A DNA stretch of 28,449 bases from an uncultured Paenibacillaceae bacterium (GCA_937983035.1 CALKAN010000296.1:1-28449); one strand, 5' to 3'; numbered from the stretch's first letter, positions 6,937 through 16,146 are shown. A program made the numbers and translations. Notes: generated by a model not told the origin, from the sequence alone.

Positions 6937-8286
6937 ATGCTTACCATTAACTTCATACTTGTTTTTATTTTAATCGTTGCCACCGCTTTTTTTGTGGCGA
7001 CAGAGTTTGCCATCGTCCGGGTTCGTCCGTCGCGGGTTGATCAGCTGGTGTTGGAAGGCAAGAAAAACGCTTTGGCTGTGCAGAAAGTCACCAGCAACTT
7101 GGACGGTTATTTGGCTGCCTGTCAGCTTGGGATCACGATAACCGCGATGGGTCTTGGCTGGCTCGGCGAACCGACGATCGAGCGCCTTTTGCAGCCGTTG
7201 TTTATCGATTTAAATCTTCCGCAAGCCGTCGCATCCTTGATCTCTTTTCTTTTGGCATTTTTAATTATGACTTATCTTCACGTTGTGTTTGGAGAGTTGG
7301 CGCCAAAGACGATTGCTATTCAGAAAGCGGAACAGCTGTCTCTTTTTCTGGCGAAGCCGATTATTTTTTTCTACAAAATCAGCTATCCGCTGATCTGGCT
7401 GCTCAATGGTTCCGCGCTCCGATTCGTTCGATTGTTCGGCATTCAGCCTGCAAACGAACATGAAGAAGCGCATTCTGAGGAAGAATTGCGGCTGATTATT
7501 ACAGACAGCTATAAGAGCGGCAACATCAATCAGGCTGAATACGGCTATGTCAGCAATATTTTTAATGTGGATGAGCTGTTGGCGCGGGAGATTATGGTGC
7601 CGAGGACGGACATGGTTACGCTGGACATTAATTTGCCCATGGAAGAAAATCTAAAGACGATGATGTCGGAAAGATACACTCGCTTTCCAGTCATTGACAA
7701 AGACAAGGACCATATTATCGGCATCTTAAATACGAAACAATACTTTATGGCTGCTGCCAAAAATCCCGACGTTGACATCTCAAGTTTGCTGCTGCCGGTG
7801 TTGGCTGTTCCTGAAGTGATTCCGGTGACGCAGCTGCTGAAGAGAATGCAGAAAAGCCATATGCATTTGGCGATTTTGCTTGATGAGTACGGCGGTACTT
7901 CCGGCATGCTCACGATCGAAGACATATTGGAGGAGATCGTCGGAGAGATTCGGGATGAATTCGACCAAGAGGAGCAGTCCGACATAGAGAAACTTGGCAA
8001 ATTTCACGTCATCGTTGACGGCAAAGTGCCGATCTCCGTCGTGAACGAATTGGTAAATGCCGAGATTGAGTCTGAAGACATCGATACGATCGGCGGATGG
8101 CTGTACAACCAACACTCTGCTTTGAAAAAAGGGAGTGTATGGGAATATGAAGGATTAGTATTTACGGTCTTGGAAAAAGAAAACCATCGCATCCGCAAGA
8201 TCGAAATCGTCAATACAGCCGCTGAAGATTCAGAAACAGAGGAAGACAGGGAAGACGGCGTGGATGCTGAAGATGATGACTCATAA
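6937..8286 (+). CDS. DUF21-CBS-CorC/HlyC domain membrane protein, paralogue of the divergent gene
   Basis: 449 aa with the same architecture as its divergent neighbour: a DUF21 membrane domain (about 1-195), two CBS motifs (about 205-335, with FPVIDKDKDHIIGILNTKQY and GGTSGMLTIEDILEEIVG), a CorC/HlyC domain (about 345-425) and a very acidic C-terminal tail (DSETEEDREDGVDAEDDDS). The two clearly share ancestry but differ throughout, so this is not a recent duplication. The ATG has GAGGAG eight bases upstream. Divalent-cation transport is inferred from characterised relatives. A strong terminator follows 40 bp after the stop. Confidence 0.9.
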   Translation: MLTINFILVFILIVATAFFVATEFAIVRVRPSRVDQLVLEGKKNALAVQKVTSNLDGYLAACQLGITITAMGLGWLGEPTIERLLQPLFIDLNLPQAVASLISFLLAFLIMTYLHVVFGELAPKTIAIQKAEQLSLFLAKPIIFFYKISYPLIWLLNGSALRFVRLFGIQPANEHEEAHSEEELRLIITDSYKSGNINQAEYGYVSNIFNVDELLAREIMVPRTDMVTLDINLPMEENLKTMMSERYTRFPVIDKDKDHIIGILNTKQYFMAAAKNPDVDISSLLLPVLAVPEVIPVTQLLKRMQKSHMHLAILLDEYGGTSGMLTIEDILEEIVGEIRDEFDQEEQSDIEKLGKFHVIVDGKVPISVVNELVNAEIESEDIDTIGGWLYNQHSALKKGSVWEYEGLVFTVLEKENHRIRKIEIVNTAAEDSETEEDREDGVDAEDDDS

Positions 8287-8325
8287 TCGAAGCGATTCAT
8301 TATTTGAATAACGATAAATAATTTA

Positions 8326-8374
8326 AAAAGGACGCTGCCCCCGGCTGAAGCCGAAAGTTGGGCAGCGTCCTTTT
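8326..8374. terminator. Bidirectional intrinsic terminator
   Basis: AAAAGGACGCTGCCC (8326-8340) pairs perfectly with GGGCAGCGTCCTTTT (8360-8374). The intervening bases hold a small CGGC-TGAA-GCCG hairpin. A tracts and T tracts flank both sides, so it can end both the plus-strand CNNM gene and the minus-strand stress-protein gene, which converge here. Confidence 0.95.
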
Positions 8375-8385
8375 ATGCGCTTGAT

Positions 8386-9045
8386 TTACATATCGTCTTT
8401 TTCTATGATTTCCGGATTCGTTAAATAATCCTCAACTACATTCATTTCAATCATTTGGTTGCCTTTCATGAATTTGAATATCCCGTTATTGAAGTCCGTT
8501 CCGATTTCTTTGAAGAAAATGCCTTCATAAAGATCATTGCTGGAATGTTTGAACGTCACTTTGTATCCTTTGGCATCTTTAATCAGGTAAGCTCTGATCC
8601 CTTTTTCGTAAAAGCCTTCCTGATTTTTTAGTTCTCGAGAAACAGAGACGATATGGAGGTCGGCGAATGGAATTTCGTGCAATAATGCGTTAATGATGGA
8701 GCCTTTTGTGATTTCCTGCCAGCGGCTTTGAGCTGTTTGGCCGATGACCAGCTGCGTGATTTGCTTTTGCTTGGCCACTTCGCCTATGACTTTTACGACT
8801 GGGCGCTTTTCGTCGTATTTAATAATGAATTCTGCGCCGTGCTCATCAGCCAGCTGTTTCCACTTTTCTATATACTGACTCCTTTCAATGTCCAGCTCAT
8901 CTTCAGGCAAAGGATCGACGGTCAATATATAGAGAGGGCATTCCAACATTTGTGCAATGGCGCATCCTCTTCGGATCAGCCTCTCACCATTCGGACCGTA
9001 ATAAACGCAAACGAGAATACGTTCGTCCATTCTTACCGCAGACAC
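8386..9045 (-). CDS. Universal stress protein-like (KdpD-type Usp domain) with C-terminal extension
   Basis: 219 aa, soluble. Residues about 8-140 resemble the Usp domain in KdpD sensors: ERILVCVYYGPNGERLIRRG at the start and VIGQTAQSRWQEITKGS near the usual nucleotide-binding loop. There is no histidine kinase region. A tail of about 75 aa follows (from about residue 145) that I do not recognise. GAGGTG lies ten bases before the GTG at 9045, which supports that start over the in-frame ATG at 9030. It is divergent from mrpA. A role in sensing stress or ion status is only inferred from family and position. Confidence 0.75.
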   Translation of the reverse strand: MSAVRMDERILVCVYYGPNGERLIRRGCAIAQMLECPLYILTVDPLPEDELDIERSQYIEKWKQLADEHGAEFIIKYDEKRPVVKVIGEVAKQKQITQLVIGQTAQSRWQEITKGSIINALLHEIPFADLHIVSVSRELKNQEGFYEKGIRAYLIKDAKGYKVTFKHSSNDLYEGIFFKEIGTDFNNGIFKFMKGNQMIEMNVVEDYLTNPEIIEKDDM

Positions 9046-9104
9046 TTTATTTATTCACCTCAATGATATATAATCAAAACTCTGCTCGAGACATCTTTAG
9101 GGTA

Positions 9105-9127
9105 ACCGTTTTACGGTCATCTGTCAA
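9105..9127 (-). promoter_or_regulatory. Dyad next to a -35-like element upstream of the Usp gene
   Basis: A perfect TTGACA lies on the minus strand (9127-9122). Directly downstream is the dyad ACCGT-TTT-ACGGT (9105-9117). The best -10 at 17-bp spacing is a poor TACCCT, so activator dependence is possible. The site lies between the divergent Usp and mrp genes and may serve either. Confidence 0.3.
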
Positions 9128-9155
9128 TTTTGGCGTATTTTTATTAACGCATGGT

Positions 9156-9185
9156 TTGTAAGGCGTCTAAGTATTAGTGTATAAT
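9156..9185 (+). promoter_or_regulatory. Candidate sigma-A promoter of the mrp operon
   Basis: TTGTAA (9156-9161), an 18-bp spacer and a perfect TATAAT (9180-9185) lie about 50 bp before the mrpA start. The ribosome binding site AAGGGGGG follows. Confidence 0.55.
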
Positions 9186-9237
9186 TATGAATGGCATATT
9201 ATAACTGTGAAGTTACAGACTACAAGGGGGGTACGTA

Positions 9238-11634
9238 TTGTCCTGGTTGCATTTGGTCATCCTTGCTCCATTTTTATTCGCTTTTCTTGTGCCTTTGCTG
9301 CATAAAACGCTGAATAAAGTACATACGGGGTGGTTTGTGCTTTTCTTGCCGCTTGCGCTGTTTATTTATTTTCTGGGCTTCATGCCATTTAATTCGCAGG
9401 CTCCCCCGATCCAGCAATCGGTTTCATGGATCGAAGCATTGGATCTGCAATTTGCTGTTCATCTGGACGGCCTTGCTTTGTTATTCTCGTTAATCATTAC
9501 GGGCGTCGGATCATTGGTCGTTCTTTATTCCATTTTTTATATGGATAAAGAACGGGAAGCTCTGCATAATTTTTACGTGTACTTGTTAATGTTTATGGGA
9601 GCGATGCTCGGGATCGTGCTGTCAGACAACATGTTGATCATGTATGTTTTCTGGGAGCTTACCAGTGTTTCATCCTTTCTTTTGATTGCGTATTGGTACC
9701 AAAGACAAAGATCAAGGTACGGTGCGCAGAAATCGCTGCTCATCACAGTATTTGGCGGTTTTGCCATGCTGCTCGGCATGCTGCTGATCTATAATATCAC
9801 GGGAACGTTCAGCATTCGCGAAACGATCGGAATGGCAGATGTCATCACAGAGCATGCGTTGTTTCTCCCGGCAATGCTGCTGCTTTTGCTGGGCGCGTTT
9901 ACGAAATCCGCACAATTCCCATTTCACATATGGCTTCCGGATGCGATGGAAGCACCTACTCCTATCAGCGCATATCTTCATTCCGCAACGATGGTTAAGG
10001 CCGGTGTATATTTAGTTGCTCGTTTTACACCGATATTCGGCGGAAACATGGAATGGTTTTGGATCGTTACATCGGTCGGACTGTTAACCTTGTTCTGGGG
10101 ATCGTTCATGGCCATTAAACAAACCGATTTAAAGGCGCTGCTGGCTTATTCAACCGTCAGTCAGCTCGGTTTAATCATGTCGCTTCTTGGCATTGGATCC
10201 GTTGCGCTGAACAATCAATACAGCGAACACTCACTGGCTCTGGCCGGTGCGTCTTTGGCTGCCATTTTTCATTTGTTTAACCATTCGATCTTTAAAGGAT
10301 GTCTCTTTATGGTCATCGGTATTTTAGACCATGAAACGGGCACGCGCGACATTCGCAAACTGGGCGGATTGCTCAGCTTGATGCCTGTCTCGTTTACGCT
10401 GACCGTCATCGGCGGACTGTCGATGGCTGGATTGCCTCCGTTCAGCGGATTTCTCAGCAAAGAGATGTTTTTTACAGGGCTGTTGAAGGCGAATCAAAGC
10501 ATCGATGCATGGGTTACGGTGCTGTTGCCGCTTGCAGGCTGGATCGCCAGCATTTTTACGTTTATATATTGCATGATTTTAGTTTTCAAAACATTTACCG
10601 GGACATACCGTCCCGAATTGCTGGACAAGACTCCGCATGAGGCGCCGTTTGGCATGCTGGTTGCGCCAAGCATTCTGGCTTCCATGGTCATCGTGTTTTT
10701 CTTTTTCCCCAACCTGCTGTCGTATACGATTTTGGAAGCCGCCGTTCAGTCGATCCTGCCGAATTTGCTGGCTTCGGGTGAATATTTCGAAGTATCGATT
10801 AAACCTTGGCACGGCTGGAACACGGAATTGTTCATGACGATCGGCATCGTTCTGCTCGGTTCGCTGTTATATGCGTCGCATCATAAGTGGAAGGGGATCT
10901 ATGATCTGCTGCCGCACAGATTGTCATTTAATTACCTTTATGAGCGATTGATTGAAGGGTCGGAGCGAGTCTCTGCCAAGATTATGAACAAGCACATGAC
11001 AGGATTTGTGCGGGACTATTTGTCTTATATTTTTCTATTTCTCGTTCTAGTTGCCGGAGGTTCTTTGATTTGGAAGGGCGGTTATTCGATCAGTTTGGCA
11101 TCGAATGCGCCGATTCGCATGTATGAAGCGGTGCTTGGAGTTTTGCTGGTCGTTGCCGCGCTAGTCGTTGTGCTCGCCAAGTCACGGTTGACGTCAATCA
11201 TTGCCATCGGTTCGATGGGCTTTATGGTTGCCTTGTTTTTCGTCATCTTCCGGGCGCCGGATCTGGCGTTAACGCAATTAGTGGTCGAAACGATTACAAC
11301 CGTGCTGTTTATGTTATGTTTTTACTTCCTGCCGAAAAATAAGAAAGAGATCAGTCCTGTTCGTTTTCGCGCAGCGAATTTGATCATCGCTGTCAGCGTC
11401 GGCGCTGTGTTAACGCTGATTGGTCTTTTTGCGTCAAACAATCGATTGTTCGATCCGATCTCGTCTTATTTTGAGGATGCATACACACTCGCCGGCGCGC
11501 GCAATATGGTAAATGCCATCCTCGTTGATTTCCGCGCGTTCGATACGATGATTGAAGGAGTTGTGCTGTTTATCGCGGGAATCGGCGTTTACACGCTTAT
11601 CAAACTTCGTCAGTCGAGGAGGCTTGATCGATGA
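9238..11634 (+). CDS. mrpA: Na+/H+ antiporter subunit MrpA
   Basis: 798-aa polytopic membrane protein and largest subunit of the multisubunit Mrp antiporter, related to NuoL/ND5 of complex I. It exchanges cytoplasmic Na+ for H+ and supports alkali and salt tolerance. Key residues are visible: Glu140 in the helix FWELTSVSSFLL and Lys223 in GAFTKSAQFPFHIWLPDAME, both at positions known to be essential in Bacillus Mrp. The C-terminal part (about 600-790) is the MrpA-specific extension, including FRAPDLALTQLVVETITTVL. The start is TTG with AAGGGGGG six bases upstream. The last four bases overlap mrpB as ATGA. Confidence 0.97.
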   Translation: MSWLHLVILAPFLFAFLVPLLHKTLNKVHTGWFVLFLPLALFIYFLGFMPFNSQAPPIQQSVSWIEALDLQFAVHLDGLALLFSLIITGVGSLVVLYSIFYMDKEREALHNFYVYLLMFMGAMLGIVLSDNMLIMYVFWELTSVSSFLLIAYWYQRQRSRYGAQKSLLITVFGGFAMLLGMLLIYNITGTFSIRETIGMADVITEHALFLPAMLLLLLGAFTKSAQFPFHIWLPDAMEAPTPISAYLHSATMVKAGVYLVARFTPIFGGNMEWFWIVTSVGLLTLFWGSFMAIKQTDLKALLAYSTVSQLGLIMSLLGIGSVALNNQYSEHSLALAGASLAAIFHLFNHSIFKGCLFMVIGILDHETGTRDIRKLGGLLSLMPVSFTLTVIGGLSMAGLPPFSGFLSKEMFFTGLLKANQSIDAWVTVLLPLAGWIASIFTFIYCMILVFKTFTGTYRPELLDKTPHEAPFGMLVAPSILASMVIVFFFFPNLLSYTILEAAVQSILPNLLASGEYFEVSIKPWHGWNTELFMTIGIVLLGSLLYASHHKWKGIYDLLPHRLSFNYLYERLIEGSERVSAKIMNKHMTGFVRDYLSYIFLFLVLVAGGSLIWKGGYSISLASNAPIRMYEAVLGVLLVVAALVVVLAKSRLTSIIAIGSMGFMVALFFVIFRAPDLALTQLVVETITTVLFMLCFYFLPKNKKEISPVRFRAANLIIAVSVGAVLTLIGLFASNNRLFDPISSYFEDAYTLAGARNMVNAILVDFRAFDTMIEGVVLFIAGIGVYTLIKLRQSRRLDR

Positions 11635-12053
11635 AATTTGAAGATGTCATCTTGCAGACGGCGACGAAAGTGATCGTATTCATCGTCTTGATTTTTGGGG
11701 TCTATGTATTTTTTTCCGGGCATCATGAGCCTGGAGGCGGATTTATCGGGGGGTTGATTACCGCTTCAGCCATCGTCTTGCTCCTCATGGCTTTTGATGT
11801 GAAAACCGTGCGTGATAATTTGCCGGTTGATTTCAAGCTGGTCGGCGCTGCCGGCATACTGATCATGATTCTTTCCGGCGCGGCTTCCATGCTGTTTGGA
11901 GAAGCGTTTCTTTTTCAAACGTTCACGGAAGTTGATTTGCCGGTGTTTGGCCCGACGGAACTAGCCACCGCCGTCTTATTTGATGTCGGCGTTTATTTGG
12001 CCGTCGTAGGCACTGCACTAACGATAATCCTAAGTATTAGCGAGGATAAATAG
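11631..12053 (+). CDS. mrpB: Na+/H+ antiporter subunit MrpB
   Basis: 140 aa with four predicted membrane helices and the typical SGHHEPGGGFIGGLITA motif (29-45) of MrpB. It is part of the same membrane complex as MrpA. The ATG overlaps the mrpA stop (ATGA), and the TAG stop is directly followed by the mrpC ATG, showing tight translational coupling. Confidence 0.96.
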   Translation: MKFEDVILQTATKVIVFIVLIFGVYVFFSGHHEPGGGFIGGLITASAIVLLLMAFDVKTVRDNLPVDFKLVGAAGILIMILSGAASMLFGEAFLFQTFTEVDLPVFGPTELATAVLFDVGVYLAVVGTALTIILSISEDK

Positions 12054-12392
12054 ATGGAAACATTCATGATTATCATATCAGGCATTTTGTTTACTGTTGG
12101 GGTCTATCTGGTGTTAAGCAAAAGTTTGCTGCGCATTATTTTGGGATCTTCCATATTTACGCACGGCGTGCATTTGATGCTCCTTGCCGTATCCGGTTTG
12201 AAGCAGGGGGCGCCGCCGTTGCTCGGGGAAGAAGCAGCGTCTTATACGGATCCGTTGCCGCAAGCGCTCATCTTGACATCGATCGTCATCAGTTTTGCAT
12301 TAACCGCGTTTTTCTTAGTGCTGGGGTATCGGACCTATGTTGAGCTGGGCAGCGATAATATGGAGCAGTTAAGGGGAGGAGAATATGAATAA
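12054..12392 (+). CDS. mrpC: Na+/H+ antiporter subunit MrpC
   Basis: 112 aa, a NuoK-like subunit with three hydrophobic helices. Family features include LLRIILGSSIFTHGVHLMLL and DPLPQALILTSIVISFALTA. It starts immediately after the mrpB stop and overlaps mrpD by eight bases. Needed for complex assembly and function in studied Mrp systems. Confidence 0.96.
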   Translation: METFMIIISGILFTVGVYLVLSKSLLRIILGSSIFTHGVHLMLLAVSGLKQGAPPLLGEEAASYTDPLPQALILTSIVISFALTAFFLVLGYRTYVELGSDNMEQLRGGEYE

Positions 12393-13860
12393 TTTAGTTG
12401 TCTTTCCAATTATTGTTCCGCTGCTGACCGGCATCTTTCTCTTTTTTCTGCGGAAGCGCATCTTTCTCCAGAAGTTGATTTCGGCTGCAGCGCTTTCGGC
12501 AGTCATCATCATATCGGCTTTTCTTGTGCATGACGTTTCTGTGAACGGCATCCAAACGTTGAACATGGGAGGATGGGAAGTGCCGTTCGGCATTACGCTT
12601 GTAGCCGACATGATGGCTGCATTGCTGGTGCTGACTGCTTCGATTGTCAGCTTGGCTTGTTTGCTGTATGCTTTTTCCACAAGCGGCGAACGTGAAAAAT
12701 TTTATGTTTATCCTTTCATTCTGCTGCTTGTGTGCGGCGTGAACGGATCATTTTTGACAGGGGATATTTTTAACTTATTTGTATTTTTTGAATGCATGCT
12801 GCTGGCTTCGTACGTGCTGCTCAGCTTGGGGGGAGAGAAAGCTCAGCTGCGAGAATCGATCAAATACATTTTGGTGAACGTGATGTCATCGATGCTGTTT
12901 GTCGCAGCTGTAGGCTATCTTTATTCGGTCACGGGGACGCTGAACATGGCGCATTTGTCTGAGCGCGTCGCAGAGGTTGGTCAAAGCGGCATTTTGACAA
13001 CGGTCAGCTTGCTGTTTTTGATCGTGTTTGGACTGAAAGCCGCGTTGTTTTTGTACTTCTGGCTTCGCGGTTCTTACAGTGCGACGCCGCCGGCGGTTGC
13101 CGCCCTGTTCGCTGCGTTGTTGACGAAAGTGGGGATCTATTGCATTTTCCGCGTGTTTACGCTGATTTTCTATCACGAGCCGGAAATTACGCATACCGTT
13201 ATGCTTTGGATGGCTGTTTTGACGATGATTTTGGGAGCGATCGGCGCCATTGCTTATTGGGATATTAAGAAAATATTAGCCTACAACGTGATCGTGTCTG
13301 TCGGGTTCATTGTGTTTGGAGCCGCTGTTGCTACTTCCACCTCGCTGTCCGGCGCCTTGTACTATCTCATTCATGATATGGTGGCGAAAGGCCTTATATT
13401 TATCCTTGGCGGCGCCATGATATCCATCGCCGGCACTCGGAAGTTGAGAGAAATCAGCGGTCTGATTCGTTATCACCCAATGCTTGGATGGCTGTTCTTC
13501 CTTGCTGCGCTTGCTCTTGCCGGCGTGCCTCCGCTCAGCGGCTTTGTCGGCAAGGTTATGGTGCTGCAGGGCGGAGTAGATGCTGAGATGTATGGAATCG
13601 TTGCGGTTGGATTGTTAACAAGCTTGCTTGTGCTGTATTCCGTTATCAAAATTTTTCTGCACGGTTTTTGGGGTGAAACGATCTTAAGTGAAGAGGAAGA
13701 GCATTCCACGGGGAAAGGTGTCTTGATCCCCGGCGTCGCGCTTGCGGCCATTCTCATCATCATGGGAATCGGAGCGGATTCCGTATTCGTGTACATTGAT
13801 CAAGCGGTAGAGGTGCTCATGAACCCCAAACTGTACATTGATGCCGTCTTTCGCCCTTGA
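12385..13860 (+). CDS. mrpD: Na+/H+ antiporter subunit MrpD
   Basis: 491 aa, about fourteen membrane helices, homologous to NuoM/NuoN and MrpA. Glu136 in NLFVFFECMLLASY and Lys218 in IVFGLKAALFLYFWL occupy the proton-path positions of the family. GGGGAGGAG lies in the end of mrpC just before the ATG. A 37-bp gap separates it from mrpE, the loosest junction in the operon. Confidence 0.97.
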   Translation: MNNLVVFPIIVPLLTGIFLFFLRKRIFLQKLISAAALSAVIIISAFLVHDVSVNGIQTLNMGGWEVPFGITLVADMMAALLVLTASIVSLACLLYAFSTSGEREKFYVYPFILLLVCGVNGSFLTGDIFNLFVFFECMLLASYVLLSLGGEKAQLRESIKYILVNVMSSMLFVAAVGYLYSVTGTLNMAHLSERVAEVGQSGILTTVSLLFLIVFGLKAALFLYFWLRGSYSATPPAVAALFAALLTKVGIYCIFRVFTLIFYHEPEITHTVMLWMAVLTMILGAIGAIAYWDIKKILAYNVIVSVGFIVFGAAVATSTSLSGALYYLIHDMVAKGLIFILGGAMISIAGTRKLREISGLIRYHPMLGWLFFLAALALAGVPPLSGFVGKVMVLQGGVDAEMYGIVAVGLLTSLLVLYSVIKIFLHGFWGETILSEEEEHSTGKGVLIPGVALAAILIIMGIGADSVFVYIDQAVEVLMNPKLYIDAVFRP

Positions 13861-13897
13861 TCTTTGAATCATCACACTGACGAAGGAAGTGAACTGT

Positions 13898-14371
13898 TTG
13901 CTGTTACAGCTTTTAATCAACTTGATCGCAGCACTCGTATGGATGCTGCTGCACGATACGTGGGATGGGCTCAACTTTCTGATCGGATATATGATCGGTT
14001 TTGGGATCATTTTCATGATGCGCCGCTTTTTCCCTCAACCGTTTTACGGCAGAAAAGCGTGGAAGATCATTAAGTTAGTCATTGTTTTTATCATTGAATT
14101 GTATAAGTCCGGTATATTTGTGCTTCGCGAAACGCTTCAGCCGAAGCTTCGGATTCAGCCCGGCATCATGAAAGTAAAGACCCAACTCATCGGAGATTGG
14201 GAGCTGACGACGATTTCATGCTTGCTGACGCTCACTCCTGGATCGGTCGTATTGGAAATCGATCGGGAAGAAGGGATCTTATACTTCCATGCACTGGATG
14301 TCGGGGAACAAAAAGAATATGTGCTCAGCACGCTGTCCGCATTAGAGAAGGCGATTATGGAGGTGAGATGA
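13898..14371 (+). CDS. mrpE: Na+/H+ antiporter subunit MrpE
   Basis: 157 aa from the chosen TTG at 13898, equal in size to Bacillus MrpE (about 158 aa). Two or three N-terminal hydrophobic helices are followed by a cytoplasmic domain with PKLRIQPGIMKVKTQL, LLTLTPGSVVLEID and YFHALDVG, all typical. AAGGA lies ten bases before the TTG. An in-frame GTG at 13889 overlaps that ribosome binding site and is unlikely. The TGA stop shares its last base with the mrpF ATG. Confidence 0.93.
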   Translation: MLLQLLINLIAALVWMLLHDTWDGLNFLIGYMIGFGIIFMMRRFFPQPFYGRKAWKIIKLVIVFIIELYKSGIFVLRETLQPKLRIQPGIMKVKTQLIGDWELTTISCLLTLTPGSVVLEIDREEGILYFHALDVGEQKEYVLSTLSALEKAIMEVR

Positions 14372-14655
14372 TGTTTCACAACTTGCTTTACATGGCGATG
14401 TTTTTGCTGTCTGTATCTACTTTGGTTGCTTTATATCGTCTCATCAAAGGCGCCACAGCGTCTGATCGCATTCTTGCCTTGGATGCCATGAGCTACAATA
14501 TTATCGGCATCGTCACTATCTTGTCCATAGCGTTGAACACGCAAAATTATTTGGACGTCATCCTCTTGATTGGCATTCTGGCATTTTTAGGAACGGTTGC
14601 TCTCTGCAAATATGTTGAGAGGGGTGTCGTGATTGAACATGAACGTGATAACTGA
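14371..14655 (+). CDS. mrpF: Na+/H+ antiporter subunit MrpF
   Basis: 94 aa, three membrane helices, with the family motif LYRLIKGATASDRILALDAM (21-40), which includes the conserved Asp of ASDR. Two ATG codons in tandem (14368 and 14371) are in frame; the second has the better spacing, seven bases, from GGAGG. It overlaps mrpG by 23 bp. Confidence 0.94.
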   Translation: MFHNLLYMAMFLLSVSTLVALYRLIKGATASDRILALDAMSYNIIGIVTILSIALNTQNYLDVILLIGILAFLGTVALCKYVERGVVIEHERDN

Positions 14656-15037
14656 ATGGATCGTCTTGTTGTTCATTTTGTCTGGGACGGCGCTCAGCCT
14701 ATTCAGTTCGATTGGTTTGCTCCGCCTCCCCGATGTTTACACCCGCTCTCATGCAAGCACAAAGACAACGACGATTGGATTAATCAGCATTCTTGCCGGA
14801 GGATTCGCTTTTTTCTTGTTTGAAGACGGCGTCATCAGCGTAAGGTTGATCTTGGCGATTATATTTGTCTTTTTAACTGCGCCTGTAGCCGGCCATTTAA
14901 CTGCCCGGTCTGCACACAGAGCAGGCGTGCAATTGGCCGACATCAGCGTGAAAGACGAGTTGAGGGAAGATTTGGAAAAGCACCGGAAAGAAATGGGCGG
15001 CAAAGAGGCGGCTGAATCGAAAGAGACACAAAGCTGA
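14633..15037 (+). CDS. mrpG: Na+/H+ antiporter subunit MrpG
   Basis: 134 aa, three membrane helices followed by a charged C-terminal tail of about 40 aa. IGLLRLPDVYTRSHASTKTT (27-46) is the MrpG signature. The start is taken as TTG at 14633, eight bases after AGAGGGG; an ATG two codons later is possible but more distant from that site. It is the last gene of the mrp operon. The next clear terminator-like hairpin is at 15185-15220. Confidence 0.94.
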   Translation: MNMNVITEWIVLLFILSGTALSLFSSIGLLRLPDVYTRSHASTKTTTIGLISILAGGFAFFLFEDGVISVRLILAIIFVFLTAPVAGHLTARSAHRAGVQLADISVKDELREDLEKHRKEMGGKEAAESKETQS

Positions 15038-15184
15038 CAAGCAGCTCCTGCTGTGTGAACAATGATCAAGCGGTCCGGCAAAGACGAATCGTGCGCACAT
15101 GCGAAATAATGCAGAATAAGACAACAGGCAATGTCAGGCAAGCATGATTTATGCATGAAACTGAATAAAAATTGTGAATGAAAA

Positions 15185-15220
15185 AGCCCGCGGCGAAAGG
15201 ATTAACCTTCCATGCGGGCT
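15185..15220. terminator. Terminator hairpin between mrpG and trhO
   Basis: AGCCCGC (15185-15191) pairs with GCGGGCT (15214-15220). On the minus strand the hairpin is followed by TTTTTC, a good trhO terminator whose 5' arm lies inside the trhO coding end. On the plus strand GCTTCTTTTT follows two bases later, so it may also stop mrp transcripts. Confidence 0.7.
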
Positions 15221-16146
15221 GCTTCTTTTTCTTCGCACTGCGGCGAGCAAAAGCCGTTTTTCTCTTCTTCGCAATTCGGACATACGATGTGCTGTCTGTG
15301 ACAGAAATCATAAGCGCAGTTAATGTAAGTTTCTGCAGGCGTGCCGCAATGGTAGCATCTGCCGACTACGCGTCCGTCTCCGGCACGGTTAATGGGCACG
15401 GCGATTCTTTCGTCGAACACATAGCATTTGCCGTCCCACAGGGCTCCTTTGACTTCAGGGTCTTTGCCGTAATTGATAATGCCGCCGTCAAGCTGCGCGA
15501 CGTCTTTAAAGCCTTCATCCAACATCCAAGCCGTCAATTTCTCGCAGCGAATGCCCCCCGTGCAATACGTAATAATCGTTTTGTCTTTCTTATCGCTTAA
15601 ATTTTTGCGAATCCATTCTGGAAATTCGCGGAATGTTTCAACATCCGGGCGAATGGCGTTGCGAAAATGACCGAGATCATATTCGTAGTCATTGCGGCCG
15701 TCCAAAACGATGACATCATCTCTTTGCAGCATTTCGTAAAATTCTTTCGGAGACAGTCTACGACCGGTTTTTTCATAAGGCTTGACGCCGTCCACGCGCA
15801 TCGTTACGATTTCTTTTCTTCTTCTGACGAACAGCTTTTTGAACACATGTCCGTCTGCAGCGTCAATTTTAAAAGGCATGTCCGCAAATCGCGGATCTGC
15901 ATGCAAAGCTCTCATATATTCATCGGTTTGCTCTACAGTTCCGGAAATCGTTCCATTTAATCCTTCCTCGGCTACGAGTATGCGTCCTTTGACACCGAGA
16001 TCTTTGCAAAATTGCAGATGTTCTGCAGCAAATTGTTCCGGATCTTCGATTGGCACAAACTTATAGTAGAGCAGGACTCGATAAGGTTTTTCATAAGGTT
16101 TTGTTTCCGGTTCTGTCCCTTGATGATCAACTGTTTGTTGTTCCAT
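15202..16146 (-). CDS. trhO: tRNA uridine(34) hydroxylase, rhodanese-like
   Basis: 314 aa. TrhO-family proteins hydroxylate U34 of some tRNAs, the first step toward 5-methoxyuridine. The N-terminal part is an acylphosphatase-like/ferredoxin-like domain (about 20-120, with GVKGRILVAEEGLNGTISG). The rhodanese domain spans about 130-235 with catalytic Cys195 in TYCTGGIRCEK. The C-terminus has a cysteine-rich region (CYHCG, CAYDFCHRQH, CPNCEEE, CSPQC) typical of the family and probably zinc-binding. The ATG at 16146 has AAAGGA ten bases upstream; more N-terminal starts would add about 34 aa of unconserved sequence. It is a single-gene unit, divergent from lipL. Confidence 0.92.
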   Translation of the reverse strand: MEQQTVDHQGTEPETKPYEKPYRVLLYYKFVPIEDPEQFAAEHLQFCKDLGVKGRILVAEEGLNGTISGTVEQTDEYMRALHADPRFADMPFKIDAADGHVFKKLFVRRRKEIVTMRVDGVKPYEKTGRRLSPKEFYEMLQRDDVIVLDGRNDYEYDLGHFRNAIRPDVETFREFPEWIRKNLSDKKDKTIITYCTGGIRCEKLTAWMLDEGFKDVAQLDGGIINYGKDPEVKGALWDGKCYVFDERIAVPINRAGDGRVVGRCYHCGTPAETYINCAYDFCHRQHIVCPNCEEEKNGFCSPQCEEKEAARMEG

